Notes under the pieces: generated by a model
The model's database searches: none
What the model saw: the letters and a program-made list of their open reading frames with translations, nothing else
Told to the model about the DNA's origin: nothing
Source of the DNA: Acetatifactor aquisgranensis
Lineage (GTDB): Bacteria; Bacillota; Clostridia; Lachnospirales; Lachnospiraceae
Direction: 5' to 3'
NCBI RefSeq assembly: GCF_943193215.1
Contig: NZ_CALPDH010000003.1
Location: 186,001-250,000, forward strand
DNA: 64,000 bases
Shown: in pieces, positions 48,854 through 58,723 of the stretch
Layout of the letters: each line of letters opens with the position of its first letter
Position numbering within the stretch: position 1 is the stretch's first letter
Position numbers and translations under genes: made by a program

Positions 48854-49216
48854 ATGTCGTTTGAAAATTTGCTGGATCACAAGTGCGCTATTTACCATAT
48901 GAAAAAAGATGGGAAGAATCTTGGATACGGGATAGCCGGGGAGGCGTTTTCCTATCCTGTGGAACCGGATGTGACTGATGTGCCATGCCATTTTAATGTA
49001 TCTGACACAGGTACTATGGAGCAGACAGAGGATGCCAACGAATATATCGTGGTTGGAAAGCTGAATCTGCCGTATGGGACAGACGTCCGGGTAAATGATA
49101 AAATTATCGATTTGGGCAGCGGGATTTCCTATTATGCGGAAATTCCGAGGAATATCCGGGATCATCATATAATTGTGCAGATCCAGCGGAAAGGGAAGGT
49201 CAAGGGGGCGATGTAG
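48854..49216 (+). CDS. Head-tail stopper protein (XkdH/DUF3599-like)
   Basis: A 120-residue beta-rich protein (YIVVGKLNLPYGTDVRVNDK). Order in the operon and length match XkdH-type stopper proteins that close the head before tail joining. Overlaps the next gene by one base. Confidence 0.65.
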   Translation: MSFENLLDHKCAIYHMKKDGKNLGYGIAGEAFSYPVEPDVTDVPCHFNVSDTGTMEQTEDANEYIVVGKLNLPYGTDVRVNDKIIDLGSGISYYAEIPRNIRDHHIIVQIQRKGKVKGAM

Positions 49217-49746
49217 TGGCAGGAAAGTATGTGAGAATAGATGCCACAGAACTGAGGCGGTTTGTAGAAAGGTTGAATCAGGCTGGGCGTGGCAAAGAAT
49301 TTGAAAAGGAACTCTCCCGATTTTTGGATGCTATTGCGGTGGAGTTCCTTTCTTATGTGCAGGATTTCATCATACAGGCCGGTTCGGTAGATACTCGGCT
49401 GCTTTTGAATAGCTTTCAGAAAAACGGCGAGGGAAGCGTTTTTATCGCCCAAGAAGGCGGTCTGCAGATAGAAGTAGGCACCAATGTGGAGTATGCGTCT
49501 TTTGTGAATGACGGGCACTGGCTGAATCCGAAAGGTGTTGATATGCGGTGGGTGCCCGGGGAGTGGCAGGGAGAGAGGTTTATATATCAACCTGGAGCCA
49601 AAACCGGTATGCTGTTAAAGCAGAAATGGATAGAGGGCAGCCATTACTTTGATGATGCCATAAGGCTCATGGAGAGGATGGCCCCGCAGTTCATGGAGCG
49701 GAAGATGCAGCAATGGTTAGAGCAATATTTTTCGGATTTTGTATAG
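49216..49746 (+). CDS. Tail completion protein (XkdI / HK97 gp10-like)
   Basis: A 176-residue protein with a GTG start sharing a base with the previous stop. SVDTRLLLNSFQKNGEG, VGTNVEYASFVNDGHWLNPK and the helical C-terminus are typical of gp10-like tail-joining proteins of PBSX relatives. Confidence 0.75.
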   Translation: MAGKYVRIDATELRRFVERLNQAGRGKEFEKELSRFLDAIAVEFLSYVQDFIIQAGSVDTRLLLNSFQKNGEGSVFIAQEGGLQIEVGTNVEYASFVNDGHWLNPKGVDMRWVPGEWQGERFIYQPGAKTGMLLKQKWIEGSHYFDDAIRLMERMAPQFMERKMQQWLEQYFSDFV

Positions 49747-49762
49747 TTTGTGAGGTGAGGAT

Positions 49763-50218
49763 ATGCTGGAATATGAGGTTGCGGCCATTTACTATTTTGT
49801 GGCCGGTATCATCACGGCGCAGCCATATTTTGAGGAAGTGCCGTTGGATATGCTACTCCCCTGCGTGTTCTATCCTACTCCGGCCCCGGCGGCATCAGGG
49901 TTTTCAGTAAACGCTTTTATGACCGAGTTTGCCATGTATATCAAATTTATGGATCATTCTACAATGGCAGCTTATGAAATGGGTGAAAAGGTATTGCAGG
50001 CGATTATGGGAAACCGAAGGAAAGTGCCGCTGGTGGATGAAGCTGGAAAACTGACCGGCAAGAATTTCCGTGTAAATATGCCGAAACTCAAAAAAATTGA
50101 GAATGGCGTGTATCAGCTGGAATTATCATGGAACCGCCACACTCGGTATAATGCGAAGGAAGTTACTCTTGCCAGAGATATATTTATGAATGGGTTACCA
50201 ATAGGGAAGGAGGATTGA
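49763..50218 (+). CDS. Tail terminator-like protein (XkdJ position)
   Basis: A 151-residue protein. Position between the gp10-like gene and sheath, and the pattern of a short helix then beta strands (LELSWNRHTRYNA), suit the tail terminator/neck protein. Two bases separate it from the next ORF. Confidence 0.6.
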   Translation: MLEYEVAAIYYFVAGIITAQPYFEEVPLDMLLPCVFYPTPAPAASGFSVNAFMTEFAMYIKFMDHSTMAAYEMGEKVLQAIMGNRRKVPLVDEAGKLTGKNFRVNMPKLKKIENGVYQLELSWNRHTRYNAKEVTLARDIFMNGLPIGKED

Positions 50219-50219
50219 C

Positions 50220-50459
50220 ATGCCTAAAGGGAAAATCGCCGATGAAACTGCGGCGAATCAGGCAGTAGAAGAGTCTGAAAAAGTTTCTGATCAAAGAAAA
50301 TTCCCGTATGAAGTGCTGAAAGAAAGCTGTATGAAACTGTTTCGTGTAACATCCAGCACCTTCATCGGGGCAACTGTCGGTAGGGAAAATGGATCATATT
50401 CCATCGCAGAGATGCGGATTATTATCGATGAATGGTTAAAGAAGGAGGTAAAAAAATAA
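50220..50459 (+). CDS. Small tail-region protein
   Basis: A 79-residue protein (FPYEVLKESCMKLFRVTSST, then FIGATVGRENGSYSIAEMRI). Comparable small proteins precede the sheath gene in PBSX-like phages. Its stop overlaps the sheath start (TAATG). Function unknown. Confidence 0.6.
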   Translation: MPKGKIADETAANQAVEESEKVSDQRKFPYEVLKESCMKLFRVTSSTFIGATVGRENGSYSIAEMRIIIDEWLKKEVKK

Positions 50460-51832
50460 TGGCTGGTGGAAATTTTGACATCAACGTGGGAAAAACCAGA
50501 CCGGGAACCTACGTCAATGTAAAGTCCAAAAGGCAGCAGAAAGCAAAGGGTTCTACCCGTGGCATTGCGGTAATCCCCTTTGTTGGATATGACTGGGGGC
50601 CGAATGGGGAGTTTATCAAGCTGTCGGTGGATTCCCCGGATGCGTACCTGCATAAGCTTGGCAGAAGCGTTTATGATGCAAACGATTTTATGCTGATGGT
50701 GCGCGAGATCTTTAAGAATGCGGTTACCTGTTATGTCTATATTGTCAATACCGGTATCGCAGCGAAAGCAACCACAGAGGACGGCTTGACGGTAACAGCG
50801 GCATATCCTGGTGCCAGAGGGAATGATATTTCCGTTGTATCCACAGAGAATGTGCTGGGAGGGTTTGATGTAACTGTTTATATGGGCACGGAGAAGGTGG
50901 AGATTTATGAGGGAGTGAAAACCTTTGGGGATTTGGTTGCGGCATCCGTGGGTAAGTATGTTACTTTTAAGGCGACTACCGGAGAAACCGATTTGAAAGC
51001 AATCGCATCTTTGCGGCTGGCGGGTGGAGACAATGGGACAACGGAGAACTCTGCCGTTACCAGTTTCCTGGATAAGGTGGAAAAAATCCGGTGGAATACC
51101 ATGTGCTTCCCGATCACGGAAACTACTTTGCAGACAGTGTGTATCGCCAAAATCAAAATGCTGCGTAATAGTGTCGGCAAATATGTGCAGGCGGTTCTTC
51201 CGAACTGCAAAGCCGATTTCGAGGGCATTATCAATGTGACAAATTCTGTGATCCTGGATGACGGGACAGAAAGCGGCAAGCAGCTCACGGTTGCCCAGGC
51301 GTGTGCATGGGTGGCAGGAGCAACGGCGGGAGCCTCCAAGACACAGTCCAACACTTATGTGGAGTACACAGGGGCGATTGACATTGTTGGCGTGAAGTCC
51401 AACGAGGAGGCAATCGAGGCGATCAAAAATGGAGAGTTCTTCTTTTCCCGTTCTGACGAAGATAAAATTGTTGTCGAATATGATATCAATTCTCTTCACA
51501 ACTTTACCACGGATCGGACTTCCGATTATGCGAAAAACCGTGTTATCCGTGTGTATGATTCCTTTGCGGAGGATCTGCGCCTGAACTTCCCGCCGAACAA
51601 ATTCAATAATGATCCGGATGGGTGGCTCATTATGGAGGGGTTGGGCCGGGAGCTGCTTAATTCCTATGGCCCGGTATCCGATGGAGGGGACGGCTCGATC
51701 ATGAATATCAATCTGGAGGAAGATTTTTATGTGGACCAGAGCCGCAGCCAGGGGGATGAAACTTTTTTCAATGTCGGCCTGCATGCGGTAGATTCCGCCG
51801 AGAAACTGTATTTTTCTGTTTCCACACGATAG
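50459..51832 (+). CDS. Contractile tail sheath protein (XkdK-like)
   Basis: A 457-residue sheath subunit. The opening GKTRPGTYVNVKSKRQQKAK, the insertion with ARGNDISVVSTENVLGGFDV and the C-terminus EDFYVDQSRSQGDETFFNVG followed by DSAEKLYFSV match XkdK-type sheaths. It shows the phage is a myovirus. Start is fixed by AAGGAGG and the TAATG overlap. Confidence 0.92.
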   Translation: MAGGNFDINVGKTRPGTYVNVKSKRQQKAKGSTRGIAVIPFVGYDWGPNGEFIKLSVDSPDAYLHKLGRSVYDANDFMLMVREIFKNAVTCYVYIVNTGIAAKATTEDGLTVTAAYPGARGNDISVVSTENVLGGFDVTVYMGTEKVEIYEGVKTFGDLVAASVGKYVTFKATTGETDLKAIASLRLAGGDNGTTENSAVTSFLDKVEKIRWNTMCFPITETTLQTVCIAKIKMLRNSVGKYVQAVLPNCKADFEGIINVTNSVILDDGTESGKQLTVAQACAWVAGATAGASKTQSNTYVEYTGAIDIVGVKSNEEAIEAIKNGEFFFSRSDEDKIVVEYDINSLHNFTTDRTSDYAKNRVIRVYDSFAEDLRLNFPPNKFNNDPDGWLIMEGLGRELLNSYGPVSDGGDGSIMNINLEEDFYVDQSRSQGDETFFNVGLHAVDSAEKLYFSVSTR

Positions 51833-51850
51833 AAGGAGGTGTAATAAGAT

Positions 51851-52279
51851 ATGTCAGAAAATATCAAGCCGCTTAGCGCCGTGGAAGGCAAGGCATATAT
51901 CAATGGCATAGAGGTAATGGATTCTGTAAAAATGACAATCCGCTTCGTACCAAAGGTGGCGAATTACCGTATTGTCGGGAAGAAGGGAACACACCGGCGC
52001 TGGGTAGGCTACGACATAACCGGCACGCTGGATGAATACAAGACCACTGCCCGGTATGAACGGATTGTAAAGGAATACATTTCCAACGGGAAGACGCCGG
52101 AGTTTACGTTCCAGGGAATCCGCACGGATCCGGATTCGGACTACTATGAAACGGTAGGAAGCGAATCTGTAACCGTAACCGGCGCCGTGATCACTGGCGA
52201 GATTCCGTTATTGGATATCGATACCGATGGAGAGTTGGTTAAGGAATCCATTGCTTTCGGAGCGCGGAATGTGGTGTAA
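51851..52279 (+). CDS. Tail tube protein (XkdM-like)
   Basis: A 142-residue beta-barrel tube subunit. The opening (PLSAVEGKAYINGIEVMDSV) and TGEIPLLDIDTDGELVKESI are typical of XkdM. Followed by a terminator, as expected for a product needed in large amounts. Confidence 0.9.
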   Translation: MSENIKPLSAVEGKAYINGIEVMDSVKMTIRFVPKVANYRIVGKKGTHRRWVGYDITGTLDEYKTTARYERIVKEYISNGKTPEFTFQGIRTDPDSDYYETVGSESVTVTGAVITGEIPLLDIDTDGELVKESIAFGARNVV

Positions 52280-52285
52280 GTAAAA

Positions 52286-52330
52286 AAGGCAGGGGAGGCT
52301 TTGTATGTGCCTTTTCCTGCCTGCTTTTTT
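52286..52330 (+). terminator. Terminator between tail tube and tail chaperone genes
   Basis: AAGGCAGGGGAGGC pairs imperfectly with GCCTTTTCCTGCCTGC and is followed by TTTTTT. It probably lowers transcription of the tape measure and baseplate genes relative to sheath and tube. The rest of the gap to 52418 carries only the ribosome binding site of the next gene. Confidence 0.7.
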
Positions 52331-52418
52331 GCAAAACAGTGGTTAACCCGTCGATAGGCTTTAAATCATGCTACAGGTCAAGATAGAGGCCCGTAGCAAT
52401 AAATCAGGAGGATGCACT

Positions 52419-52892
52419 ATGGCAAACAAGAACTTGAAGTATTTTATGAGAGAAGAATCCAGACAGGAGCAGATCTTTCAGGTCCCGGCGCCGGCCCGAT
52501 TTGTGGATGAAAATGGCAAGGTCGTGCAGATGGAGGTCAAAAAGCTGCATAATGACACCATCGCCAAGATCAACGACATGTATAAGTCCCGTACCCCCAT
52601 GAAAGATAAAAAAGGGAATTATATCGTACAGAATGGCGAGGTGGTGTTCAAGACCGAGAAAGACAGCGTGAAAGCAACCCGCCACATCATCGTGGAGGCG
52701 CTGGTCTATCCGGATTTGAAGGATCCGGAACTTATGAAGTATTATGACTGTGTTGACATTACCGATATGCCGCTGAAGGTCTTCCCGGATAATGACGAGC
52801 TTGGGTATGTAACCAGAAAGGTCCTGGAGGTTCTGGGACTGACGGATGCGGCAGAGAGCAACGAGCAGGAGGTAGAGGACGCAAAAAACTGA
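52419..52892 (+). CDS. Tail assembly chaperone, short form (XkdN-like, gpG-type)
   Basis: A 157-residue protein. FMREESRQEQIFQVPAPARF, KKLHNDTIAKINDMYKS and the acidic end EQEVEDAKN match XkdN-like chaperones that coat the tape measure during tail assembly. AGGAGG precedes the ATG at 52419. The gene ends right at a -1 slippery sequence (see the frameshift product). Confidence 0.85.
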   Translation: MANKNLKYFMREESRQEQIFQVPAPARFVDENGKVVQMEVKKLHNDTIAKINDMYKSRTPMKDKKGNYIVQNGEVVFKTEKDSVKATRHIIVEALVYPDLKDPELMKYYDCVDITDMPLKVFPDNDELGYVTRKVLEVLGLTDAAESNEQEVEDAKN

Positions 52893-53077
52893 TAAAGAGC
52901 AGGGGGACGGACGGTTACTGGGCACATCGGCTGTGGCAAAGGCATAATCTCCGCCCGGAGGAATTTGATGCCATGCCACAGAAAACGAAGTGCTTTTTTA
53001 TTGCATCTGAAATAATTGAGGATGAATCCCCCTGCCGTAGAGATTCACTATATCGCAGAATGGAAAGGAGGCGGTAG
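52419..53077 (+). CDS. Tail assembly chaperone, -1 frameshift form (gpGT-type)
   Basis: At 52883-52889 the zero frame reads GCA AAA AAC TGA, a perfect A AAA AAC heptamer. A -1 slip continues as LIKSRGTDGYWAHRLWQRHN, then LRPEEFDAMPQKTKCFFIAS and EIIEDES, ending at 53075-53077 (about 219 residues in all). YWAHRLW...LRPEEF is the usual conserved start of the downstream chaperone part in myo- and siphoviruses. This part has no own start codon or ribosome binding site, so it is made only by frameshifting, like lambda gpGT. Confidence 0.88.
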
Positions 53078-53079
53078 AT

Positions 53080-56000
53080 ATGGCTGGATTATCTGTAATT
53101 TTCAGGGCTGTTGATGAAATCAGTTCAAGGTTTGATGCTATGGTCAGTGCCGGTACCAGGGCGCTGGATTCCTTTGACCGGATTGGAGCTGCCGCCGATT
53201 CTTCCTATGATGTGATTTCGGAAGGAGCTGCCGGCGCTGCGGATGCCATGGAGCGGGCAGCATCTGCTACAGATTACTGGACCGACAGGATAGGCAATTA
53301 TGACCGGGAAGCAATGCAGGCCATCTATTCTATAGAGGAACTTGTGGAAATGGGCTATATGTCGGAGGAAGCATTAAACCATTTGGGGGATGCCTTGGAC
53401 GATGCAGCGGATGACCTGGAAGACTTTGGGGATGAAGCCGAGGACGCAGGGGATGATGCAGAAGATTTTGGGGAACGTTCGCAAAGTGCAGTAGAAGGGC
53501 TGGATAAACTATTGGCTACTGTCGGGATTGTTGCGGCATTAACAGCAATCGGCAACGCTTTTATGGGCTGCTCCCAGGCGGCGGCAGAGTTTGAAACGAA
53601 TGTGGCCATGGTATCCACGGTTGCTGACACAACAGTATTGTCTGCCGGTGAGTTATCTGCGCAAATATCAGATCTTTCCATGGATACGGCGAGGAATGTG
53701 AATGAATTGGCAGATGCGTCCTATAATGCCATATCCGCAGGTGTAGCAACGGAAGCCGCAGTGGCAACCGTGGGGGAGGCTTCAAAGCTGGCAACTGCCG
53801 GCTTTACATCCTCTTCATCGGCTTTATCCGTGCTGACAACCACGTTGAACGCATACGGGCTGGAGGCCTCCGAAGTTACTAATATTTCCGACAGTCTGGT
53901 TACATCCCAAAACCTGGGTGTCCTGACAATAGATCAAATGGCAAGCAGTATGGGAAAGGCAATCAGTACCGCATCGGCTTACTCGGTGGATCTTTACAAT
54001 TTGGAATCAGGATATATCAGCCTGACGAAAGCCGGTATCAGTGTGGAGGAATCCACAACCTATATATCCAGCATGTTTAATGAGCTGGGCAGCGCCGGCT
54101 CCAATGTGGCTACTATCATCACGGAAGAAACTGGTATGTCTTTTGGGCAGCTGATGAATGCAGGGTATAGTTTGGCAGATGTGCTTGATATTGTGTATGA
54201 GAGCGCCGGGCGGGACGGTGAGGCAATGATGAACCTTTGGGGCAGCGCCGAGGCTGGAAAGGCGGCAAATGCTATTATCAACCAGGGGCTGGATACTTTT
54301 AATTCCAACCTGGAGAAGCTGGCGAATTCTGCCGGGACTACCCAGGCAGCATACGAGGCAATGACGAATACCACTGCTTTCAGCACGGAGAGGATGGAGA
54401 ACAGCTTCAATAATCTGTCTATTGCCATCGGGGATGACCTGAATCCGGTAATAAGCCAATTTCAGAATGGGATTGCGGATGTTACAGACGGATTTACAAA
54501 GCTGATCAATGAACATCCGGCAATTACTGCTGTCCTGACCGGCATTGTTGTTGGTGTGGGAGCCGTTACGCTGGCGATAACTGCATATATCGCTGTTACG
54601 AAGATTGCAGCGGTGGCAAGAGCGGCCCTCGGGACTACCATGACAGTCGCGCTCGGTCCTATTATGCTTGTTGTGGCTGCGATAGCTGCCGTAACCGCTG
54701 CCGTTATATACATGGCAAATGCCGAGGATGAAGCGGAAAAAGCACAGGCTTCCCTGACAGCATCTTCCCAGGAGATGGCTGACGAACTAGAAAATTTGCA
54801 AGAGCAGTATGATGCGCTTGCGGAGGCCGGAGCGGCTGATACGGTGGAGGCATATCAGCTGAAAAACCAGATTGATGAACTGTCTGAAGCGTTCGAGAAT
54901 AATAAACAAACCATAGGGGACTTGATTGCATATAATGAGCAGCTCAAGACCACGCTGGATGAAATAGCGAATACCTATGATGAAACCGTGGATTCGATAG
55001 ACCAGAGTGAATCGGATTCCAAATCACTGATTGCGCAGCTGGTGGCCATGTCGGAGAGTACGGATCTGTCGGGCGGCCAGCTGGAAATCATGCAGAACAT
55101 CGTGGACCGACTGAATGGTTCCTATGAGGGACTGAACCTGACGCTTGATGAAACTAATGGGAAACTGAATATGTCCGTGGAGGATTTGTGGGCTGTAGTT
55201 TCGGAATCAGCAGAGCAGGAACGGGCGCAGGCTAATATGGATAAACTGATTGGCTATCTCGAACAATATCAGGAGGCTCAGACCAAGTATGATGAAGCTA
55301 TGAAAAGCCAGGTGGCGGCAAAAGCAGAGTATGAACGGGCACTGGAGGAGGACTGGGCTGAGGAACATCCGATTTTAGCATGGACCGGCTGGGCCGATGG
55401 CGCTGAAATGAACTGGAGTGGTTCAGTGAAAGATGCTTACCATGTATGGGATCAGGCAAAGGAGGCAACAAACGGAGCAAAAGAAGGTTTTGATACCCTG
55501 ACAGAAAGTATAGAAGGTTGCTATGCGCAGATGGGATATTCCGAGGATGAAATAGAGGAAATGATGGCAGAGCTTGCCCTGGCCAGTGCTTCTGCTACCG
55601 AGATGGCTGAAAAACTCGAACAGGAGAAGGAGGCTGTCGAAAACACATCTGACGGATACGCAGAGGCGCAGAACGCTTTGAGCCAGTATTCCGAGGCATT
55701 ACAATCCCTTTGCGAAGAATATGATGCTGCCTATGAGGCGGCGCTGCAGAGCATCCAGGGGCAGTATAGCCTATGGGATGAGGTGGAGGATGTAGCTGCT
55801 ATGTCCTCTCAGAGCATTCAGGACGCCCTTCAATCGCAGATTGATTACTGGAATTCCTACAATGAGAATATGGCCAGCCTTACCGAGAGGGCGAGTGACA
55901 TTGAGGGATTGAGCGATATGCTGGCAAGCCTGGCAGATGGAAGCGAGGAATCCGCCGCAATGCTGGCCGGCATGGAGAGTATGAACGATGCGGATCTGTC

Positions 56001-56646
56001 TGCGGTGGTCCAGCAGTACACCGATCTGCAGACAGCCCAAAGTGAAACGGCCACAAGTGTGGCAGAACTGGAAACGGAATTCTCTGAAACGCTGGAAAAA
56101 ATGCAGACAGAGATGGACAGTATGGTTGAAAAGATGGATTTGTCTGCTGAAGCTGCGGCCAATGCGAAAGCCACGATGGATGCCTATGTGAGCGAGATTC
56201 AGGACGGGGTGGCGAGGGCGCAGACAGCCATTGATTCACTGAATTTTGCCAATAACACTTTGGGCAGTGGCGGATACCATGGATATGCCACGGGAACGCT
56301 TGATGCGGAACCAGGCCTTGCCATTGTGGGCGAGGAAGGACCTGAGCTTGTTAACTTTGGCGGCGGCGAGGTGGTTTATACCGCTGCTGAAACATCGAAT
56401 ATTTTGGCGCGGGGTAATGAAAACAGAGACTTTTACGTTTCCCCGCCAGAGGAAACAGGGAGCGGAGATGATTCTGGTGATAAGACCATTACTCTTAGAA
56501 TTGAGGGTGCCGGGGAAATGAAAGTCAGTGGCGGTGCCAACAAAGAGGATATCGTAAACGTACTTGTTGAGAATATGAGGGGTGTCCTGATGGATATTCT
56601 TCGACAGGAAATTATGGAGGAGGGGGAAATGTCGTATGAGTTCTAG
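53080..56646 (+). CDS. Tail tape measure protein
   Basis: A 1188-residue largely helical protein that sets tail length. Coiled-coil regions rich in Asp/Ala (residues about 95-130), the TMP core (FMGCSQAAAEFETNVAMVST, SSMFNELGSAGSN, GKAANAIINQGLDTF), then two hydrophobic segments around residues 480-545, and long coiled coils to about residue 1060. The C-terminus has YHGYATGTLDAEPGLAIVGE followed by EGPELVNFGGGEVV, a motif found at the end of many tape measures. Start follows GGAGGCGG. Confidence 0.93.
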   Translation: MAGLSVIFRAVDEISSRFDAMVSAGTRALDSFDRIGAAADSSYDVISEGAAGAADAMERAASATDYWTDRIGNYDREAMQAIYSIEELVEMGYMSEEALNHLGDALDDAADDLEDFGDEAEDAGDDAEDFGERSQSAVEGLDKLLATVGIVAALTAIGNAFMGCSQAAAEFETNVAMVSTVADTTVLSAGELSAQISDLSMDTARNVNELADASYNAISAGVATEAAVATVGEASKLATAGFTSSSSALSVLTTTLNAYGLEASEVTNISDSLVTSQNLGVLTIDQMASSMGKAISTASAYSVDLYNLESGYISLTKAGISVEESTTYISSMFNELGSAGSNVATIITEETGMSFGQLMNAGYSLADVLDIVYESAGRDGEAMMNLWGSAEAGKAANAIINQGLDTFNSNLEKLANSAGTTQAAYEAMTNTTAFSTERMENSFNNLSIAIGDDLNPVISQFQNGIADVTDGFTKLINEHPAITAVLTGIVVGVGAVTLAITAYIAVTKIAAVARAALGTTMTVALGPIMLVVAAIAAVTAAVIYMANAEDEAEKAQASLTASSQEMADELENLQEQYDALAEAGAADTVEAYQLKNQIDELSEAFENNKQTIGDLIAYNEQLKTTLDEIANTYDETVDSIDQSESDSKSLIAQLVAMSESTDLSGGQLEIMQNIVDRLNGSYEGLNLTLDETNGKLNMSVEDLWAVVSESAEQERAQANMDKLIGYLEQYQEAQTKYDEAMKSQVAAKAEYERALEEDWAEEHPILAWTGWADGAEMNWSGSVKDAYHVWDQAKEATNGAKEGFDTLTESIEGCYAQMGYSEDEIEEMMAELALASASATEMAEKLEQEKEAVENTSDGYAEAQNALSQYSEALQSLCEEYDAAYEAALQSIQGQYSLWDEVEDVAAMSSQSIQDALQSQIDYWNSYNENMASLTERASDIEGLSDMLASLADGSEESAAMLAGMESMNDADLSAVVQQYTDLQTAQSETATSVAELETEFSETLEKMQTEMDSMVEKMDLSAEAAANAKATMDAYVSEIQDGVARAQTAIDSLNFANNTLGSGGYHGYATGTLDAEPGLAIVGEEGPELVNFGGGEVVYTAAETSNILARGNENRDFYVSPPEETGSGDDSGDKTITLRIEGAGEMKVSGGANKEDIVNVLVENMRGVLMDILRQEIMEEGEMSYEF

Positions 56647-57301
56647 TTGTCAGATGTATCTTGCACAGCAGTACACTAAATTCCGCCTCCCCGTCCTTCC
56701 AGAAAAAGTTGAAATAGCCTATGGGAGCAACAATGACAAAATGAGGGTATGCGGTGTTGGAGAAGTGACAGTGATTCAGGACAGCGAAGCGGCCAGCATT
56801 AAGTTTTCCAGTTTCTTTCCAAAGCACTATTTCAGTGGGTGTGATTATAAGCATATTCCGGATCCCCTTTCTGCAGTCAATACGATTCTGGAATTGAAAA
56901 ACAGCGGAAAACCGGTAAGGTTTACTATTACTGGTGGCATGAATGTATCTATGTATGTCACGATAGAAAAATTTGATACGGAGGAGCAGGGCGGAGATCT
57001 GGAAACGATTCACTATTCCATTACCTTAAAGGAATATAGAGAAGTAACCATACGGCAGATTAAGGTGGAGATTTCCACGAAAAAGGCCACAATCTCAGCA
57101 CCTGTATCCAGAACTGACAATTCTTCGTCAGGAGGTCAGACATATACAGTGGTAAAAGGGGACTGCCTGTGGAATATTTCCAAGAAATTTTATGGAAGTG
57201 GAGCTAAATATACGATTATTTATAATGCCAATAAATCGGTGATTGGTGGGAATCCGAATCTCATTTATCCGGGGCAGGTCCTGACCATTCCGGCTGCGTA
57301 G
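56636..57301 (+). CDS. LysM-domain tail protein (XkdP-like)
   Basis: A 221-residue protein. The C-terminal LysM domain (YTVVKGDCLWNISKKFYGSG and NPNLIYPGQVLTIP, about 165-219) binds peptidoglycan. The N-terminal part resembles the XkdP/gp53-like hub piece that joins tail tube and baseplate. Overlaps the tape measure gene end by 11 bases. Confidence 0.88.
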   Translation: MSSSCQMYLAQQYTKFRLPVLPEKVEIAYGSNNDKMRVCGVGEVTVIQDSEAASIKFSSFFPKHYFSGCDYKHIPDPLSAVNTILELKNSGKPVRFTITGGMNVSMYVTIEKFDTEEQGGDLETIHYSITLKEYREVTIRQIKVEISTKKATISAPVSRTDNSSSGGQTYTVVKGDCLWNISKKFYGSGAKYTIIYNANKSVIGGNPNLIYPGQVLTIPAA

Positions 57302-57314
57302 GAGGGAGGTGCTT

Positions 57315-58295
57315 ATGATCCAGTTTATTATTATCAAAGGAACTGTGGGATATGATGTTTCAGAATGCTTTGAAACAATTACCTGGGGAGGCAGGAAAGG
57401 AGCCGCACCAAGGAATGTTAAAATCACGCTGATGGATGATGATGGGGACAGCCATAAACGGGTATCTGTAGACTGCGAGGATGGGGACCAGTGTGTTATG
57501 TATGAGGACGGATCTGAATTGTTCCGGGGAATCATCGTGTCCCACACGCAGAGCAATAAGAAAAAACTTGTAATCACCGCCTATGATAATATGTACTATC
57601 TGGCGAATAATAAGGATTCTTTTTGCTATACCAATAAAACGGCAACGGAAATCTTCAATGACTGCATGGCTCGGATTGGGATGACGGGAGGCGGAGCCGT
57701 GGATACTGTGTATGTTATTCCGGAGCTGCCGAAAGCAAAAACCACATATTATGATGTTTTACTGGATGCCCTGAGCAGTACCTATAAAGCGACGGGCATC
57801 CGTTATTATATTTCTTCAGAGAAAGGAAATATCCATTTGAAGCGGAGGGCTGAATCCGCCCTGCAGTGGGTGCTGGAAGTTGGCGCCAACATTACAGACT
57901 ATAACTATACAAAAAGTATCGTGGGAATAAAGACGAGAGTGCGGCTTTTATCAAAAGAGGATGCGGTTGTCTATGAGGAAGTGAATACCGCCTTAGAGGG
58001 AAAGATAGGGGTGTTCATGGAGGTCAAATCTGTGGATGACAGCTATAACGATGCACAGATGAAAGAACTGGTCCAGTCGGTATTTTCCGAAAAGGGCATG
58101 CCGACAAAATCCCTGAAGGTATCTGGCATTGGGATATCGGAGGCCGTGTCTGGAGGCTGTGTGTATGTGATAATCTCCCATTTGGGGATTAAAAGGACAT
58201 TTTATATTGACGAGGATGTCCATACGTTCACGAGGAATTCGCACAAAATGACTTTGAAGCTGAATTTTGCAGATGACATCGATTCTGCCGGATAG
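57315..58295 (+). CDS. Baseplate hub protein (XkdQ-like)
   Basis: A 326-residue beta-rich protein. NVKITLMDDDGDSHKRVSVD, LFRGIIVSHTQSNKKKLVIT and AYDNMYYLANNK match XkdQ/gp27-like hub proteins at the tail tip. GGAGGGAGG precedes ATG 57315; an in-frame GTG at 57309 is less likely. Confidence 0.82.
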   Translation: MIQFIIIKGTVGYDVSECFETITWGGRKGAAPRNVKITLMDDDGDSHKRVSVDCEDGDQCVMYEDGSELFRGIIVSHTQSNKKKLVITAYDNMYYLANNKDSFCYTNKTATEIFNDCMARIGMTGGGAVDTVYVIPELPKAKTTYYDVLLDALSSTYKATGIRYYISSEKGNIHLKRRAESALQWVLEVGANITDYNYTKSIVGIKTRVRLLSKEDAVVYEEVNTALEGKIGVFMEVKSVDDSYNDAQMKELVQSVFSEKGMPTKSLKVSGIGISEAVSGGCVYVIISHLGIKRTFYIDEDVHTFTRNSHKMTLKLNFADDIDSAG

Positions 58296-58303
58296 GAGGA
58301 GCC

Positions 58304-58723
58304 ATGGAAGACCAGACAAGCTTAAAGCAGCTGATACAGAGTCTTATGCCGGATGGCCCGGGGGTGGTCGAGGGGACAGTGACGAATGCCTCTCCGCTGG
58401 AAATAACCCTCACCAACGATGACAAGATGACGCTTTCCGCCAATTCCCTGATTGTCCCAGAACATCTGACAGACCGGGAGATAGAGGCAGATGTTATGGT
58501 GGATGGCGGGGTTCTATATGCGCCGACAGGGGCTGAGGACGAAAAGGGGGAGCATGAACATCCTGCAATCAAGAAGAGTGGAAAGCATGGGCATGAGCTT
58601 GAAAGCTTCCAGCTTACAGGGGGGAAGCTGATTCTGCATACGGGGCTGAAAGCAGGAGAGATAGTATATCTGCTTTCTTATAACCAAGGGAAAAAATACT
58701 ATGTCCTGGACAGAAGGGGGTGA
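58304..58723 (+). CDS. Baseplate protein (XkdR/DUF2577-like)
   Basis: A 139-residue protein with an OB-fold-like beta pattern (VVEGTVTNASPLEITLTNDD) and a basic His-rich middle; matches DUF2577 proteins between XkdQ and XkdS. Overlaps the next start by 4 bases. Confidence 0.78.
   Translation: MEDQTSLKQLIQSLMPDGPGVVEGTVTNASPLEITLTNDDKMTLSANSLIVPEHLTDREIEADVMVDGGVLYAPTGAEDEKGEHEHPAIKKSGKHGHELESFQLTGGKLILHTGLKAGEIVYLLSYNQGKKYYVLDRRG

Noticed and set aside
50291..51784. Minus-strand ORF of 497 codons opposite the sheath gene
   Set aside because: Shadow of the well-supported tail sheath gene; no ribosome binding site and no coherent domain.
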